Source: Cupriavidus lacunae
Lineage (GTDB): Bacteria; Pseudomonadota; Gammaproteobacteria; Burkholderiales; Burkholderiaceae
NCBI RefSeq assembly: GCF_003353055.1
Contig: NZ_QKWJ01000014.1
Location: 3,657 to 67,656, forward strand
DNA length: 64,000 nt
Direction of reading: 5' to 3'
Shown here: in pieces, positions 17,569-26,135 of the stretch
Position numbering within the stretch: position 1 is the first letter of the stretch
How the letters are laid out: each line of letters starts with the position of its first letter
The notes under the pieces: model-generated
Database searches by the model: none
What the model saw: only the letters and a program-made list of their open reading frames with translations
Told to the model about the DNA's origin: nothing
Made by a program: the position numbers and the translations under genes

Positions 17569-18888
17569 TCAGTGCCCGGGGCCTGCGGCGCGCAGCGCCT
17601 TGACGGCGGCGGGCGTCACGTCGGCCGGCTGGCCACCCCAGGTGGCGCGCAGGTAGTTGGCCAGCTGCGCCAGTTCTTCATCGTTCATGCGCGCGGCAAA
17701 GCCCGGCATGTCCTGCATGGCTTCCGTTCCGGGGAAGCGCTGCGCCTCGATGCCGTCGAGCATCGACACGATCAGGTTGCGCGAATCGGCGTTGCGCACG
17801 GTCGAGTTGCCGGCCATCGACACTGCCACGTGCGGCTTGCCTTCGCCCTCGCGCCCGTGGCAGCCGGCGCAGACCGCCACGTAGTGGCGGCGGCCCGGTG
17901 CCAGCTGCGCGGCATCGGCGTTGATCGCCTTGACCGGTTGCGGCGCGGGTGCCTTGTCACCCAAGAGGTAGGTGCTCATCGCCGCCAGGTCGCCCTTGTT
18001 CAGGTACTGGCTGCTCAGATGCACCACCGGGTACATCTCGCCGAAGGCCGAGCCCTGCGGCGCGATGCCGGTGGCAAAGAACTGCTGCAGGTCGGCCGCG
18101 GTCCAGCCGCGTGTGGCCAGGCCGGCCGGGGTGATGTCCGGCGCGCCGACGCGTGCCAGCGCGGCGCCGGCCAGCGGCCTGGACTGGTCCAGCCGGCCGA
18201 ACGCGGCGCGCGGCGTATGGCATTCGGCGCAATGGCCGAGCGCGTTGGACAGGTAGCGGCCGCGCTGCCACGACTCCGAATTGCCGGTGGAGGCATCGGG
18301 CAGCTTGTTCTCCAGGAACAGCAGGTTCCAGCCCGCCAGCGCAAAGCGCAGGTTGTACGGGAACTGCAGGTCGTGCGGGCGGTTCGGCACCGCGGCCGGC
18401 TTCACCTGCATCAGGTAGGAGTACATGGCGTCGGTATCCGCGCGCGACAGGCCGCGGTACGAGGTGTACGGCATCGCCGGATAGAGATGCTTGTCCGGCG
18501 TCTTGCCGTCATGCAGCGCGGTGTAGAAGTCGTCGGCGCTCCAGTTCCCGATGCCGTGTTTCTTGTCGGGCGTGATGTTGGTGCCGTAGAACTTGCCGAA
18601 CGGCGAGGCCAGTTCCACGCCGCCGGCAAACGGCGCGCCCTGCGGCGCGGTATGGCAGGCGGCGCAGTCGCCCGCGCGCACCAGGTAGCGGCCGCGCGCG
18701 ATCTGCTCGGCGGGCGGGAGCTGCGCCTTGGGCGCCTGGTCGGCGGCCGGGGCGACGGCTTCGGTGTCGCCGCCGCAACCGGCCACCAGCGTGGCGGCGG
18801 CCAGGGCGGCCAGGGCGGCCAGGGCGGCAAGGGCGGCAAGGGCGGCAAGGGCGACGCGGGCGAGGGTCAGGAAGGCGGGTCGCTGCAT
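17569..18888 (-). CDS. Triheme cytochrome c lipoprotein, aldehyde oxidoreductase electron-transfer subunit
   Basis: A 439-residue periplasmic cytochrome with three CxxCH haem sites: C75-H79, C220-H224 and C340-H344. The N-terminus is a signal peptide ending in a lipobox LVAGC (C38), so it should be membrane-tethered by lipid. Such triheme subunits carry electrons from periplasmic dehydrogenases to ubiquinone or a terminal oxidase. The ATG overlaps the stop of the upstream 2Fe-2S gene (TGATG), indicating translational coupling in the large-small-cytochrome operon. The signal peptide contains a 9-bp tandem repeat that encodes repeated Ala-Leu-Ala. Similar to subunits of gluconate and alcohol dehydrogenases; the partner here is the molybdoenzyme. 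Confidence 0.9.
   Translation of the reverse strand: MQRPAFLTLARVALAALAALAALAALAALAAATLVAGCGGDTEAVAPAADQAPKAQLPPAEQIARGRYLVRAGDCAACHTAPQGAPFAGGVELASPFGKFYGTNITPDKKHGIGNWSADDFYTALHDGKTPDKHLYPAMPYTSYRGLSRADTDAMYSYLMQVKPAAVPNRPHDLQFPYNLRFALAGWNLLFLENKLPDASTGNSESWQRGRYLSNALGHCAECHTPRAAFGRLDQSRPLAGAALARVGAPDITPAGLATRGWTAADLQQFFATGIAPQGSAFGEMYPVVHLSSQYLNKGDLAAMSTYLLGDKAPAPQPVKAINADAAQLAPGRRHYVAVCAGCHGREGEGKPHVAVSMAGNSTVRNADSRNLIVSMLDGIEAQRFPGTEAMQDMPGFAARMNDEELAQLANYLRATWGGQPADVTPAAVKALRAAGPGH
18797..18850. repeat. 9-bp tandem repeat (6 units) inside a signal peptide
   Basis: Three copies of GCGGCCAGG followed by three of GCGGCAAGG in perfect 9-bp phase. On the coding (minus) strand they give a repeating Leu/Ala triplet in the hydrophobic core of the cytochrome signal peptide. 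Because the unit is a multiple of three, slippage would change signal-peptide length by three residues without breaking the frame. Confidence 0.85.
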
Positions 18889-19460
18889 CACTTGGCGCTC
18901 CCGCTGTCCGTGGTGTTCGCCAGTACCAGGCCCGGCGTGCTGGTGATCACGTCCTTCACCGCCTCGTAGTAGCGCACATAGCCGGTACAGCGGCAGATAT
19001 GGCCATCCAGCGCCGCGGTGATGGTCTCGTCGACCTTGTCCTTCGCCACCGGCTTGCGCTTGAGCTGTTCCACCAGGATGGTGGCGCCGTTGACGAAGCC
19101 CGGCGTACAGTAGCCGCACTGAAAGCTGAAATGCTCCAGGAACTTCTGCTGCACCGGCGTGAGCTCGACCACCTCGCCCTTGTCGTTGCGCTTGCCATGG
19201 CCTTCCACCGTGCGCACCTTGCGGCCCTGGAACCAGTGCGCGCCGGTAATGCAGCTACGCACTTCCTCGCTGGTGCCGTCGGTCTTGTCGTGGATCACCA
19301 CGCAGGCATGGCAGATACCCTGGCCGCAGCCCAGGCGCGAGCCGGTCAGGTCCAGGTATTCGTGCAGGAAGTCGATCATCATCAGGCCTTCGGGCACGTC
19401 GAGCGGGCCGACGTCCTTGCCGTTGATGTTCAGGGAAAGCGGTTGGGTGGCGATGCTCAT
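18888..19460 (-). CDS. 2Fe-2S subunit of a molybdenum aldehyde oxidoreductase (IorA-like)
   Basis: A 190-residue subunit with two 2Fe-2S clusters. The plant-ferredoxin-type site is C45, C50, C53 and C70 (GCGQGICHAC). The second, all-helical-domain site is C115, C118, C156 and C158 (CGYC...CRC). It passes electrons from the molybdenum centre to the cytochrome. Its ATG overlaps the stop of the large-subunit gene by 4 nt and its stop overlaps the cytochrome start, so all three are translationally coupled. It has no signal peptide of its own, as expected if it is exported together with the Tat-targeted large subunit. Confidence 0.92.
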   Translation of the reverse strand: MSIATQPLSLNINGKDVGPLDVPEGLMMIDFLHEYLDLTGSRLGCGQGICHACVVIHDKTDGTSEEVRSCITGAHWFQGRKVRTVEGHGKRNDKGEVVELTPVQQKFLEHFSFQCGYCTPGFVNGATILVEQLKRKPVAKDKVDETITAALDGHICRCTGYVRYYEAVKDVITSTPGLVLANTTDSGSAK

Positions 19461-22291
19461 GCCAGTTTCTCCTGGATCTTTTCGGCCGTGACCGGCAGGT
19501 CGGTGAAGCGGTGGCCGATGGCATGCGCGATGCCGTTGACGATGGCACCCACCACCGGGATCATCACCACCTCGGCGATGCCCTTGGGCGGGTCGGTTTC
19601 TGAGACGGGTGGCAGAACCGTGCCGCTCTGGGTCCACACGGCCACGTCGCTGGCGCGCGGCAGGTGGTAGCGGTTGAAGTTCCAGGTGCCGTTGCCGGGG
19701 CCGTCCTCGTAGAGCGGCAGGGTTTCATGCAGCGCGTGGCCGATGCCCATGGCGACGCCGCCCTGCAGCTGGCCGGACACCAGTTGCGGCGACAGCTGCG
19801 AGCCGCACTCCATGATGGAGTGGTGCGACAGCACCTCGACCTTGCCGCTGGCCTCGTGCACCGACAATTCGACCAAGGTGCCGATCGCGCTGTAGTACGT
19901 GACCGAGGCGTTGTTGCGCTGCGTGGGCGCGATGTAGACCTTCTTGCGGTCGAGCACGTCGTAGCCGCCGCTGGTGCGCATGCGTGCCTTGCGCGTGCTG
20001 TCGGCACCATCGCCGTAGCGTACCGACAGGCCATCGATTGGCAGCCGCGCCGCGCGGCCGTTGATGTCGAAGTCGGCCTCGCTCCACTGCCAGCGGTTGA
20101 AGACGTGCACGGTGGCGCCGGTGACCAGGCCCATTTCATGCGCCTTGGCCGCCAGCTGCTCCAGCGGCAGCGCCTGCAGGCCGCCGGCGCTGAGCTTGCC
20201 CTCGGCCCAGCGCGCGTCTTCCACGCGCACCACCAGCGAGGCCGCCTGGCCGCCGCCGATGCCCTGGCTCCAGATCGCCATCGCCGCCGGCCACAGGCCG
20301 TGCATGAAGATCACGCGCGCGGCTTCGCGCGTGCTGTGGGTGAAGTAGTAGGCCGAGTTGGTGGCGCTGGAGGGCGACGCGTACGACGGCGTCCAGCGCG
20401 GACTGGCGCACAGGCGGTCCTGCTCGGCCTGGCTCATCAGGTACGGATCGCCCGAAGTCACCATCGGCAGGTCGGCCCACTCGGTGACCGAGGTACGCAC
20501 CTCGGCCGCGGGCTTGCCCAGCCAGCGCGCCACCGCGGCGGCCTGCGAGGTCGACATGCCGGTGCCGATCTCGGCGCCGGAGTGATGCAGTGCGATGCTG
20601 CCGTCGGCCTTCATCTCGACCCTGGCGAACGAGGCTTCCGCGCCGGTGCCGAAGTCCTTCTGCACGCAGGCAAAGCCCACGCCATAGCGGCGGCCGGGGT
20701 TGGCGGCTTCGTACTCGGCCTTCTTCTTCGCGCGGCCGGTCCACAGCGGATGCACTTTCGCCGCTTCCAGCACTTCATCGACCCGGATCGCGCCGGCGGG
20801 GATCGCGCCCTGCGTGTTCTTCATGCCGGAGCGCAGCGCGTTCTTCAGCCGGAACTCGATCGGATCGAGCTTGAGTTGTTCGGCGAACTCGTCGACCATC
20901 ATCTCGGTCGCGGCCATGCTCTGCAGCGTGCCGTAGCCGCGTGCGGAGCCGGCGTCGATGGCGCGCGAGGCGATCGCCACCGCGGTCAGGTCGTTCTTCG
21001 GGAAGTAATAGATCGACTGCGCCGCGGTGGCGCCTACCATCGCCACCGAGGGCGAGAAGTTGGCGCGGCCGCCGCCGTTGGCTTCCAGGTCGCCCTGGAA
21101 CGCCTGGAACAGCCCGGTCTTGCGGTCCACGGCGATGCGATAGCGCATCTTGAAGGCGTGGCGCTTGATCGAGGTCTGGAACTGCTCGTAGCGGTCGTTG
21201 GCCAGGCGCACCGGCTTGCCCTCGGCATACAGCGCGGTGACCAGGCCGTAGAAGGGGAAGTTGTAGTGGTCCTTGGAGCCGTAGCCCACGGTGTAGCACG
21301 GGTGCAGGAACACCTGCTTCACCGGGAGCGCGCCCTTGGCCCTGGCCAGCATCTCGGCCGCGCTCTCGGCGACCTCGATCGGGGACTGCGTCGGCACCAC
21401 CAGGTGCAGTGCCTGCGCGGCGGTGTCGTGCCAGCAGTTGGCGTTGTCGGGTTCCAGCGCCGCGGTATCGATCGACTGCGAGTTGTACTCGCGCTCCAGC
21501 ACCAGCCAGTCCTCGGGCGGCCTGGCCAGCTGCGCGCGGATCGCGTCGGCGTGGTACATGCCCAGCTCGCCGAGCTGGCCGTGGTCCTTGCCGTCCGGCC
21601 ACACCGGCTGGTGCTTGCGCATCATGCTGGGGAACACCGGCGCGTTCTTCAGGCTGGAGAACACGTCGTCGTCCTGCGGCGTGGCGCCGCCCACGCGCAC
21701 GAAGCGGAAGGTGCCCCACGGATCGCGCTCGAGCGGACCCGTCCTGGCGCCATAGCGGACCACGTCGTCGCGGAACTTGAGCTTGTCCTTGGCAAAGCGG
21801 AAGCGCGCGAAGTCGTGGTAGATCAGGATCGCCACCGCGTGGCCCAGGTAGGCCGGGGTCTTGCCCTTGGGCAGCAGCATGTCTTCGCCGTAGAAGGCGG
21901 GGAAGGCCACGCCGTCGCGGGCAAGGTCTTCCGCGGTGACCACGCGGTCCGGCTTCAGTTCGTCGCCCAGCACGGCGAGGTCGAAGCCTTCATAGGCGCG
22001 GTCGGCCTGCGTGGCGCGCAGGATGAAGGCGTGCGATTGCTGCGGCGGCCAGTGCGGCATGTCGCGCGCGCGAATATCGCGCGCGAACACCTTGGCGCCG
22101 GTGACCTTGGCGATGCCGTCGATGCGGAATTTCGGGATGCCCGCCTTGGGGTCCCACTGGACCGGGGTCAGGATCTTGTCTTCGAACAATGCCGCGAAGG
22201 CTTTGCCGCCGATGGGTGCGATATAGACCGACACCCCGGCCACGACGCTGGCTTTCAGGAAAGCGCGCCGTGAAGGGTTGAAGCTGGGCAT
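19457..22291 (-). CDS. Molybdopterin large subunit of periplasmic aldehyde oxidoreductase (IorB/xanthine dehydrogenase family)
   Basis: A 944-residue catalytic subunit. The N-terminus has a Tat signal, SRRAFLKASVVAG with an adjacent hydrophobic stretch, so the folded cofactor-loaded enzyme is exported. The rest follows the IorB / molybdenum-binding xanthine dehydrogenase family, with blocks such as GYGSKDHYNFPFYG, ARGYGTLQSMAATEMMVDE and a GTGMSTSQAAAVARW-type substrate-channel segment. Likely reaction: oxidation of aldehydes to acids (or hydroxylation of an N-heterocycle) in the periplasm. The start at 22291 is chosen for the Tat motif. Together with the two downstream overlapping genes it forms a complete enzyme with cytochrome output, near acoD/adh, which favours aldehyde as substrate. 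Confidence 0.88.
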   Translation of the reverse strand: MPSFNPSRRAFLKASVVAGVSVYIAPIGGKAFAALFEDKILTPVQWDPKAGIPKFRIDGIAKVTGAKVFARDIRARDMPHWPPQQSHAFILRATQADRAYEGFDLAVLGDELKPDRVVTAEDLARDGVAFPAFYGEDMLLPKGKTPAYLGHAVAILIYHDFARFRFAKDKLKFRDDVVRYGARTGPLERDPWGTFRFVRVGGATPQDDDVFSSLKNAPVFPSMMRKHQPVWPDGKDHGQLGELGMYHADAIRAQLARPPEDWLVLEREYNSQSIDTAALEPDNANCWHDTAAQALHLVVPTQSPIEVAESAAEMLARAKGALPVKQVFLHPCYTVGYGSKDHYNFPFYGLVTALYAEGKPVRLANDRYEQFQTSIKRHAFKMRYRIAVDRKTGLFQAFQGDLEANGGGRANFSPSVAMVGATAAQSIYYFPKNDLTAVAIASRAIDAGSARGYGTLQSMAATEMMVDEFAEQLKLDPIEFRLKNALRSGMKNTQGAIPAGAIRVDEVLEAAKVHPLWTGRAKKKAEYEAANPGRRYGVGFACVQKDFGTGAEASFARVEMKADGSIALHHSGAEIGTGMSTSQAAAVARWLGKPAAEVRTSVTEWADLPMVTSGDPYLMSQAEQDRLCASPRWTPSYASPSSATNSAYYFTHSTREAARVIFMHGLWPAAMAIWSQGIGGGQAASLVVRVEDARWAEGKLSAGGLQALPLEQLAAKAHEMGLVTGATVHVFNRWQWSEADFDINGRAARLPIDGLSVRYGDGADSTRKARMRTSGGYDVLDRKKVYIAPTQRNNASVTYYSAIGTLVELSVHEASGKVEVLSHHSIMECGSQLSPQLVSGQLQGGVAMGIGHALHETLPLYEDGPGNGTWNFNRYHLPRASDVAVWTQSGTVLPPVSETDPPKGIAEVVMIPVVGAIVNGIAHAIGHRFTDLPVTAEKIQEKLA

Positions 22292-22782
22292 GGGGATTCC
22301 TCGGGAATGCGCTGCTACGGCAGCCGGCGCGCGTTGTGCGGGATCAGCGGGGATCGTGACAGGATGGCCGACGCAGTGCCTGGCCGCACGCGGTGACGTC
22401 GCGTGCATGGCCCGGGCTGCGAAGCCGTGGCGCCGGAGATGGCAGGTGAGAGGTGGGGCAATGTCTTGTTATCTGTCGTGGCACGGACTGCCGCGCTGAC
22501 GGGGGCGATTGTGCGTTGACATCAGGGTATACCGCAATTCGGGGTGTGGAATAGCGGTTATCAGTAGGGGTTGATACCAATGGGTGCGCGATTGTGCATC
22601 GCGTCATGGTGCGGATCGTCACCGCAAGCCATGCCTGTGGCCGTTGTCTGCACGAAGAGACAGGCAGAACCATGCCGCGCGGGCGGTGGCAGAGCGCGAA
22701 AGAATTCAGATCGCCGCAAGAATCGTTCGTATCCCGGCGTGCGGCACGCCGTCAAAATATCGGCCGGGCACGGTGACGGCTT
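22292..22782. other. Intergenic region upstream of the molybdoenzyme operon
   Basis: About 490 bp with lower GC in the middle and no credible coding frame. It should hold the promoter of the aldehyde oxidoreductase operon. I found neither a clear -24/-12 site nor a copy of the acoD palindrome. An imperfect inverted repeat (GGTTATCA...TGATACC, about 22555-22580) is the only structure I noticed. Confidence 0.4.
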
Positions 22783-23121
22783 TTACCCCTGCGGCTGGCG
22801 CCGGCTGTCGGGCACGAAGTGCTGGAGCGAACCGTCGCCATAGGCGCGCTGCACTTCGGATATCACCACGTGATAGCCGTCATACCACTTGCGGTACTGG
22901 CGCTTGGCGTCCAGATGCCGCGGGTGGGTGGCAAAGGCCTGCAGGGATGCCTTGTCCCGCCAGTAGTAGCTGGCGTTGAACAGCTGGCCATCTGGCGAGC
23001 GCCAGGACTCGGCGCCGACAAAGCCGGGTATGCCGGCCGCGATCTCGTCGATCAGGGCGCTGAGGCGGTGGAACGCGTCATCGGCCTGGCCGGGCCGGTA
23101 AATAAAGGCTGCGATATACAT
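22783..23121 (-). CDS. Antibiotic-biosynthesis-monooxygenase (ABM) domain protein
   Basis: A 112-residue small dimeric alpha+beta barrel protein of the ABM superfamily (MYIAAFIYRPG..., a central FNASYYWRDKASLQAF and HPRHLDAKRQYRKWYDGYHVVISEVQRAYGDG). Such proteins are cofactorless monooxygenases or small-molecule-binding stress proteins; the exact reaction is unknown. The start is the ATG at 23121 rather than the TTG codon before it. It lies 25 bp downstream of the LysE-type exporter on the same strand and is probably co-transcribed with it. Confidence 0.8.
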   Translation of the reverse strand: MYIAAFIYRPGQADDAFHRLSALIDEIAAGIPGFVGAESWRSPDGQLFNASYYWRDKASLQAFATHPRHLDAKRQYRKWYDGYHVVISEVQRAYGDGSLQHFVPDSRRQPQG

Positions 23122-23146
23122 CAAGGGCTCTGCGTGAGAAGCGGTT

Positions 23147-23776
23147 TCAGGCCGGGCGCGAGGTCAGCACCAGCCGCAGCGCCAGCAGGACCAGCACGGC
23201 TGCCAGGCCGCGCGACTGCATCGTTGCCGCCTTGGGATGGCGTGACAGGAAGCGGCGCACGGTGCCGCCAGCCGCGCCGAGCAACGCATGAAACACGGTG
23301 GCAAGCACGGTCAGGACTACGCCGAGCACGAGCAGCTGCCGGGCCACGCCACCCTTGCCGGGATCCACGAACTGCGGCAGGAAGACCATGAAGAACAGCA
23401 GCGCCTTGGGATTGAGCAGGCTGTTCAGCATGGCGCGCACAAACACCGAGCGCAAAGACGCTTGCGTCACCACTGCCTCGCTCAACGCGAGCGGCTGCCG
23501 GAGCGCCTTGCCGGCCATCCACAGCAGATAGGCCGCACCGGCATAGCGGATCACGTCGAACGCCGGCGCCCACGCCATGAGCAGGGCGGTGATGCCGGAG
23601 GCCGTCAGGACCGTGAGGATGAGGTCGGCCACGGCAATCCCCAGCGCGGTCGCAATGCCGCCCCGAGGACCATGGGTGATGCCATGTGCCATCACGAATG
23701 CCATGTTCGGGCCGGGTGACAGGAGCAGGAGCATCACTGCCGCGGCGAAGATCGACAGGGTGGTCAGGGCAATCAT
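23147..23776 (-). CDS. LysE/RhtB-family amino-acid exporter
   Basis: A 209-residue inner-membrane protein with about six hydrophobic segments. The N-terminal family block is LSPGPNMAFVMAHGITHGPRGGIATALGIA (about 19-48, abbreviated), typical of RhtB/LeuE exporters. An internal NSLLNPKALLFFMVFLPQF matches the second conserved block. It exports amino acids or related metabolites by proton antiport. It is divergent from a MocR-type regulator, with 84 bp between the starts; this pairing is common and suggests that the regulator controls the exporter in response to an amino acid or amine. Confidence 0.9.
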   Translation of the reverse strand: MIALTTLSIFAAAVMLLLLSPGPNMAFVMAHGITHGPRGGIATALGIAVADLILTVLTASGITALLMAWAPAFDVIRYAGAAYLLWMAGKALRQPLALSEAVVTQASLRSVFVRAMLNSLLNPKALLFFMVFLPQFVDPGKGGVARQLLVLGVVLTVLATVFHALLGAAGGTVRRFLSRHPKAATMQSRGLAAVLVLLALRLVLTSRPA

Positions 23777-23860
23777 GTGCGGGAATTGGTTAGCGTTGAC
23801 CAGGCATGCAGGCTATTCTTCAGGCCTGATACACGCAAAGAATTGTTCTAGATACAAAGC

Positions 23861-25186
23861 ATGGCCCCCGCGCGCTACAAGACCATCGTTGACGAGATTG
23901 CCTCGCGCATTCACCGCGGCGACCTGCCTCCGGGCACCCAACTGCCGACGGTGCGTGCGCTGATGAAGCAGTACGGCGTGGCGCTGGCGACCGCGGCACG
24001 CGTCTACGTCGAGCTGGAGGCGGTCGGCCTGGTGGTCGGCGAGACGGGCAGGGGCACGTTCGTGCGCGATACCTCGCTGCCGCGCGGCCTGGGGCTGGAG
24101 CAGCATCCGGTGCGCGCCGGCGCAGTGGACCTGACCTTCAACTACCCGGCGCTGCCGGGGCAGGTTGAACTGTTGCGCGATGGCTTGCGCAGCATCGCGG
24201 CCTCGGGCGATCTCGACGCGCTGCTGCACTCCGCGCCGCAAGGCGGGCGCCCGCACGAACGGCAGACCGTCGCCAGGCACCTGCGCAACCGCGGCATCCG
24301 GGTGCCAGGCGGCCAGGTGCTGATCGTCAACGGCGCGCAGCAGGGGCTGGCGGTGGCGGTGATGGGGCTGCTCAAGCCCGGCGACGTCGTGGCGGTCGAC
24401 GCGCTGACATATCCGGGCATGAAGGCGCTGGCGCAGTCATACCGGCTTGACCTGGAGCCGTTGCCGGCGACCGCCGCGGGCCTGGACCTGGACCGGCTTG
24501 CCGCGCTCTGCAAGCGGCGTCCGGTGCGGGCGGTCTACACTATGCCGACGATGCACAATCCGCTGGGCCATGTCATGAGCGAGGCGGACCGTGTCCGTCT
24601 TGCGGCCTTGGCGCAACGGCATGACCTGCTGATCATTGAAGACGGTGCCTACGCCTTCCTTGCCGAACCGGCGCCGAAACCGGTGTTCACCTTTGCGCCG
24701 GAGCGGACCGTCTACGTCTCGGGCTTGTCGAAAAGCGTGGCATCAGGTTTGAGGATGGGGTTCGTCGCGGCGCCCGGGCACCTGGTGCCGGCACTGGAGC
24801 GCGCCATTCGCGTGTCGACCTGGAACACGCCGTCGCTGACCGTGGCGCTCGGCTGCCTCTGGATCGAAGCCGGCACGGTCGATGGCCTGGAGGACCGCAA
24901 ACGCAAGGACGCCCGGCGCAGGCAGGGCCTGGCGCGGCGCGTCCTGCATGGCTGCCGCGTCACCGCGCACCCGTCTTCGTACTACCTGTGGCTTGAACTC
25001 GCGGAGGACCTGCGCGCCGACCAGGTCGCGGCTGCCCTGGAGCACGAGGGTGTGCTGGTGACGACGGCCGAGCCGTTCGCGGTTGGCGCGAGCGTGCCGC
25101 ATGCGCTGCGGCTGGCGATCGGCTCGATTGCCACGGATGCGCTGGAGCAGGCGTTGCGCAAGGTCCGGAGGGTGGTAGCCGGGTGA
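23861..25186 (+). CDS. MocR-type regulator (GntR HTH fused to PLP aminotransferase fold)
   Basis: A 441-residue regulator. The N-terminal winged helix (about 1-70) reads IVDEIASRIHRGDLPPGTQLPTVRALM. The rest is an aspartate-aminotransferase fold with the PLP-binding lysine K291 in VSGLSKSVASGLRMG, NPLGHVMS and IIEDGAYAFL. MocR proteins sense amino acids or vitamin B6 vitamers through the PLP domain. Its likely target is the divergent LysE exporter and the ABM gene; autoregulation is usual. The ATG at 23861 gives the standard N-terminus. Confidence 0.92.
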   Translation: MAPARYKTIVDEIASRIHRGDLPPGTQLPTVRALMKQYGVALATAARVYVELEAVGLVVGETGRGTFVRDTSLPRGLGLEQHPVRAGAVDLTFNYPALPGQVELLRDGLRSIAASGDLDALLHSAPQGGRPHERQTVARHLRNRGIRVPGGQVLIVNGAQQGLAVAVMGLLKPGDVVAVDALTYPGMKALAQSYRLDLEPLPATAAGLDLDRLAALCKRRPVRAVYTMPTMHNPLGHVMSEADRVRLAALAQRHDLLIIEDGAYAFLAEPAPKPVFTFAPERTVYVSGLSKSVASGLRMGFVAAPGHLVPALERAIRVSTWNTPSLTVALGCLWIEAGTVDGLEDRKRKDARRRQGLARRVLHGCRVTAHPSSYYLWLELAEDLRADQVAAALEHEGVLVTTAEPFAVGASVPHALRLAIGSIATDALEQALRKVRRVVAG

Positions 25187-25208
25187 GGCGGCGGCGAAGG
25201 CTGCGGCT

Positions 25209-26105
25209 TCAGCGGAACACCAGCGTCCTGCCCCCGTTGCGCAGGACCCGATGTTCCGCATGCCATTTCACCGCCCGCGCCAGCGCCACGCATTCCACGT
25301 CGCGTCCGATGGCGGTCAGCTGCGCGGGGTCCATGGCATGGTCCACGCGCGCGACTTCCTGTTCGATGATGGGGCCTTCGTCGAGGTCGCCGGTCACGTA
25401 GTGCGCCGTGGCGCCGATCAGCTTGACGCCGCGCTCATAGGCTTGCGCGTAGGGGCGCGCGCCCTTGAAGCTGGGCAGGAAGGAATGATGGATGTTGATG
25501 GCGCGGCCTTCCAGGCGGCGGCACAGGTCGTCGGACAAGACCTGCATGTAGCGGGCCAGGACCACCAGGTCAATACGGTAGTCGCAGACCAGGTCCCACA
25601 GTCTGGCTTCCTGCGCGGCCTTGCCTTGCGGCGTGGCATTGAGCAGGGGCAGGTGATGGAAGGGGATGTCGTAGCTCGCCGCAAGCTGGTAGAAGTCCTT
25701 GTGGTTGGAGACGATGGCCGGAATCTCGATGGGCAGCTGGCCGGTGCGGTAGCGGAACAGCAGGTCGTTCAGGCAGTGGCCGATCTTTGACACCATCAGC
25801 ATCACGCGCGGCTTGCGCGCGGCGTCATGCAGCGACCAGTCCATCTCATGCGCGGCCGCCACGCCCGCCAGCGTGCTGCGCAGGGCGGCGAGCGCATCGC
25901 CGGCATCGTGGCCTTCGGGCAGCGGCCGCTGGAAGTGCACGCGCATGAAAAACCGTGCGCTGTCGCGATCGCCGAACTGTGCGGAGTCGACGATATTGGC
26001 GCCGGCCTCCACCAGCAGGGCCGAGACGGCATGGACAATGCCGGGACGGTCGGGGCAGGACAGCGTCAGGATGTAGCTGGCGGTTTCGGTCTGGGCCGCG
26101 GGCAT
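25209..26105 (-). CDS. purU: Formyltetrahydrofolate deformylase
   Basis: A 298-residue enzyme that hydrolyses 10-formyl-tetrahydrofolate to formate and tetrahydrofolate. An ACT domain occupies about 8-90 (LTLSCPDRPGIVHAVSALL), followed by the formyltransferase-like hydrolase domain. Catalytic Asn, His and Asp are in INIHHSFLPSF and VTGDLDEGPIIEQ. The start at 26105 has GGAG at good spacing; an upstream in-frame ATG at 26129 does not. It lies 30 bp after the sarcosine-dehydrogenase-like gene. Methyl groups released there enter the folate pool, and PurU can regenerate free tetrahydrofolate and release formate, so the pair makes biochemical sense. Confidence 0.95.
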   Translation of the reverse strand: MPAAQTETASYILTLSCPDRPGIVHAVSALLVEAGANIVDSAQFGDRDSARFFMRVHFQRPLPEGHDAGDALAALRSTLAGVAAAHEMDWSLHDAARKPRVMLMVSKIGHCLNDLLFRYRTGQLPIEIPAIVSNHKDFYQLAASYDIPFHHLPLLNATPQGKAAQEARLWDLVCDYRIDLVVLARYMQVLSDDLCRRLEGRAINIHHSFLPSFKGARPYAQAYERGVKLIGATAHYVTGDLDEGPIIEQEVARVDHAMDPAQLTAIGRDVECVALARAVKWHAEHRVLRNGGRTLVFR

Positions 26106-26135
26106 GGGCACTCCGGTATCGGGTTGCATCGATGT

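Noticed and set aside
18797..18850. Short tandem repeats as a possible CRISPR remnant
   Set aside because: The units are 9 bp, contiguous and in frame inside a coding sequence, without spacers.
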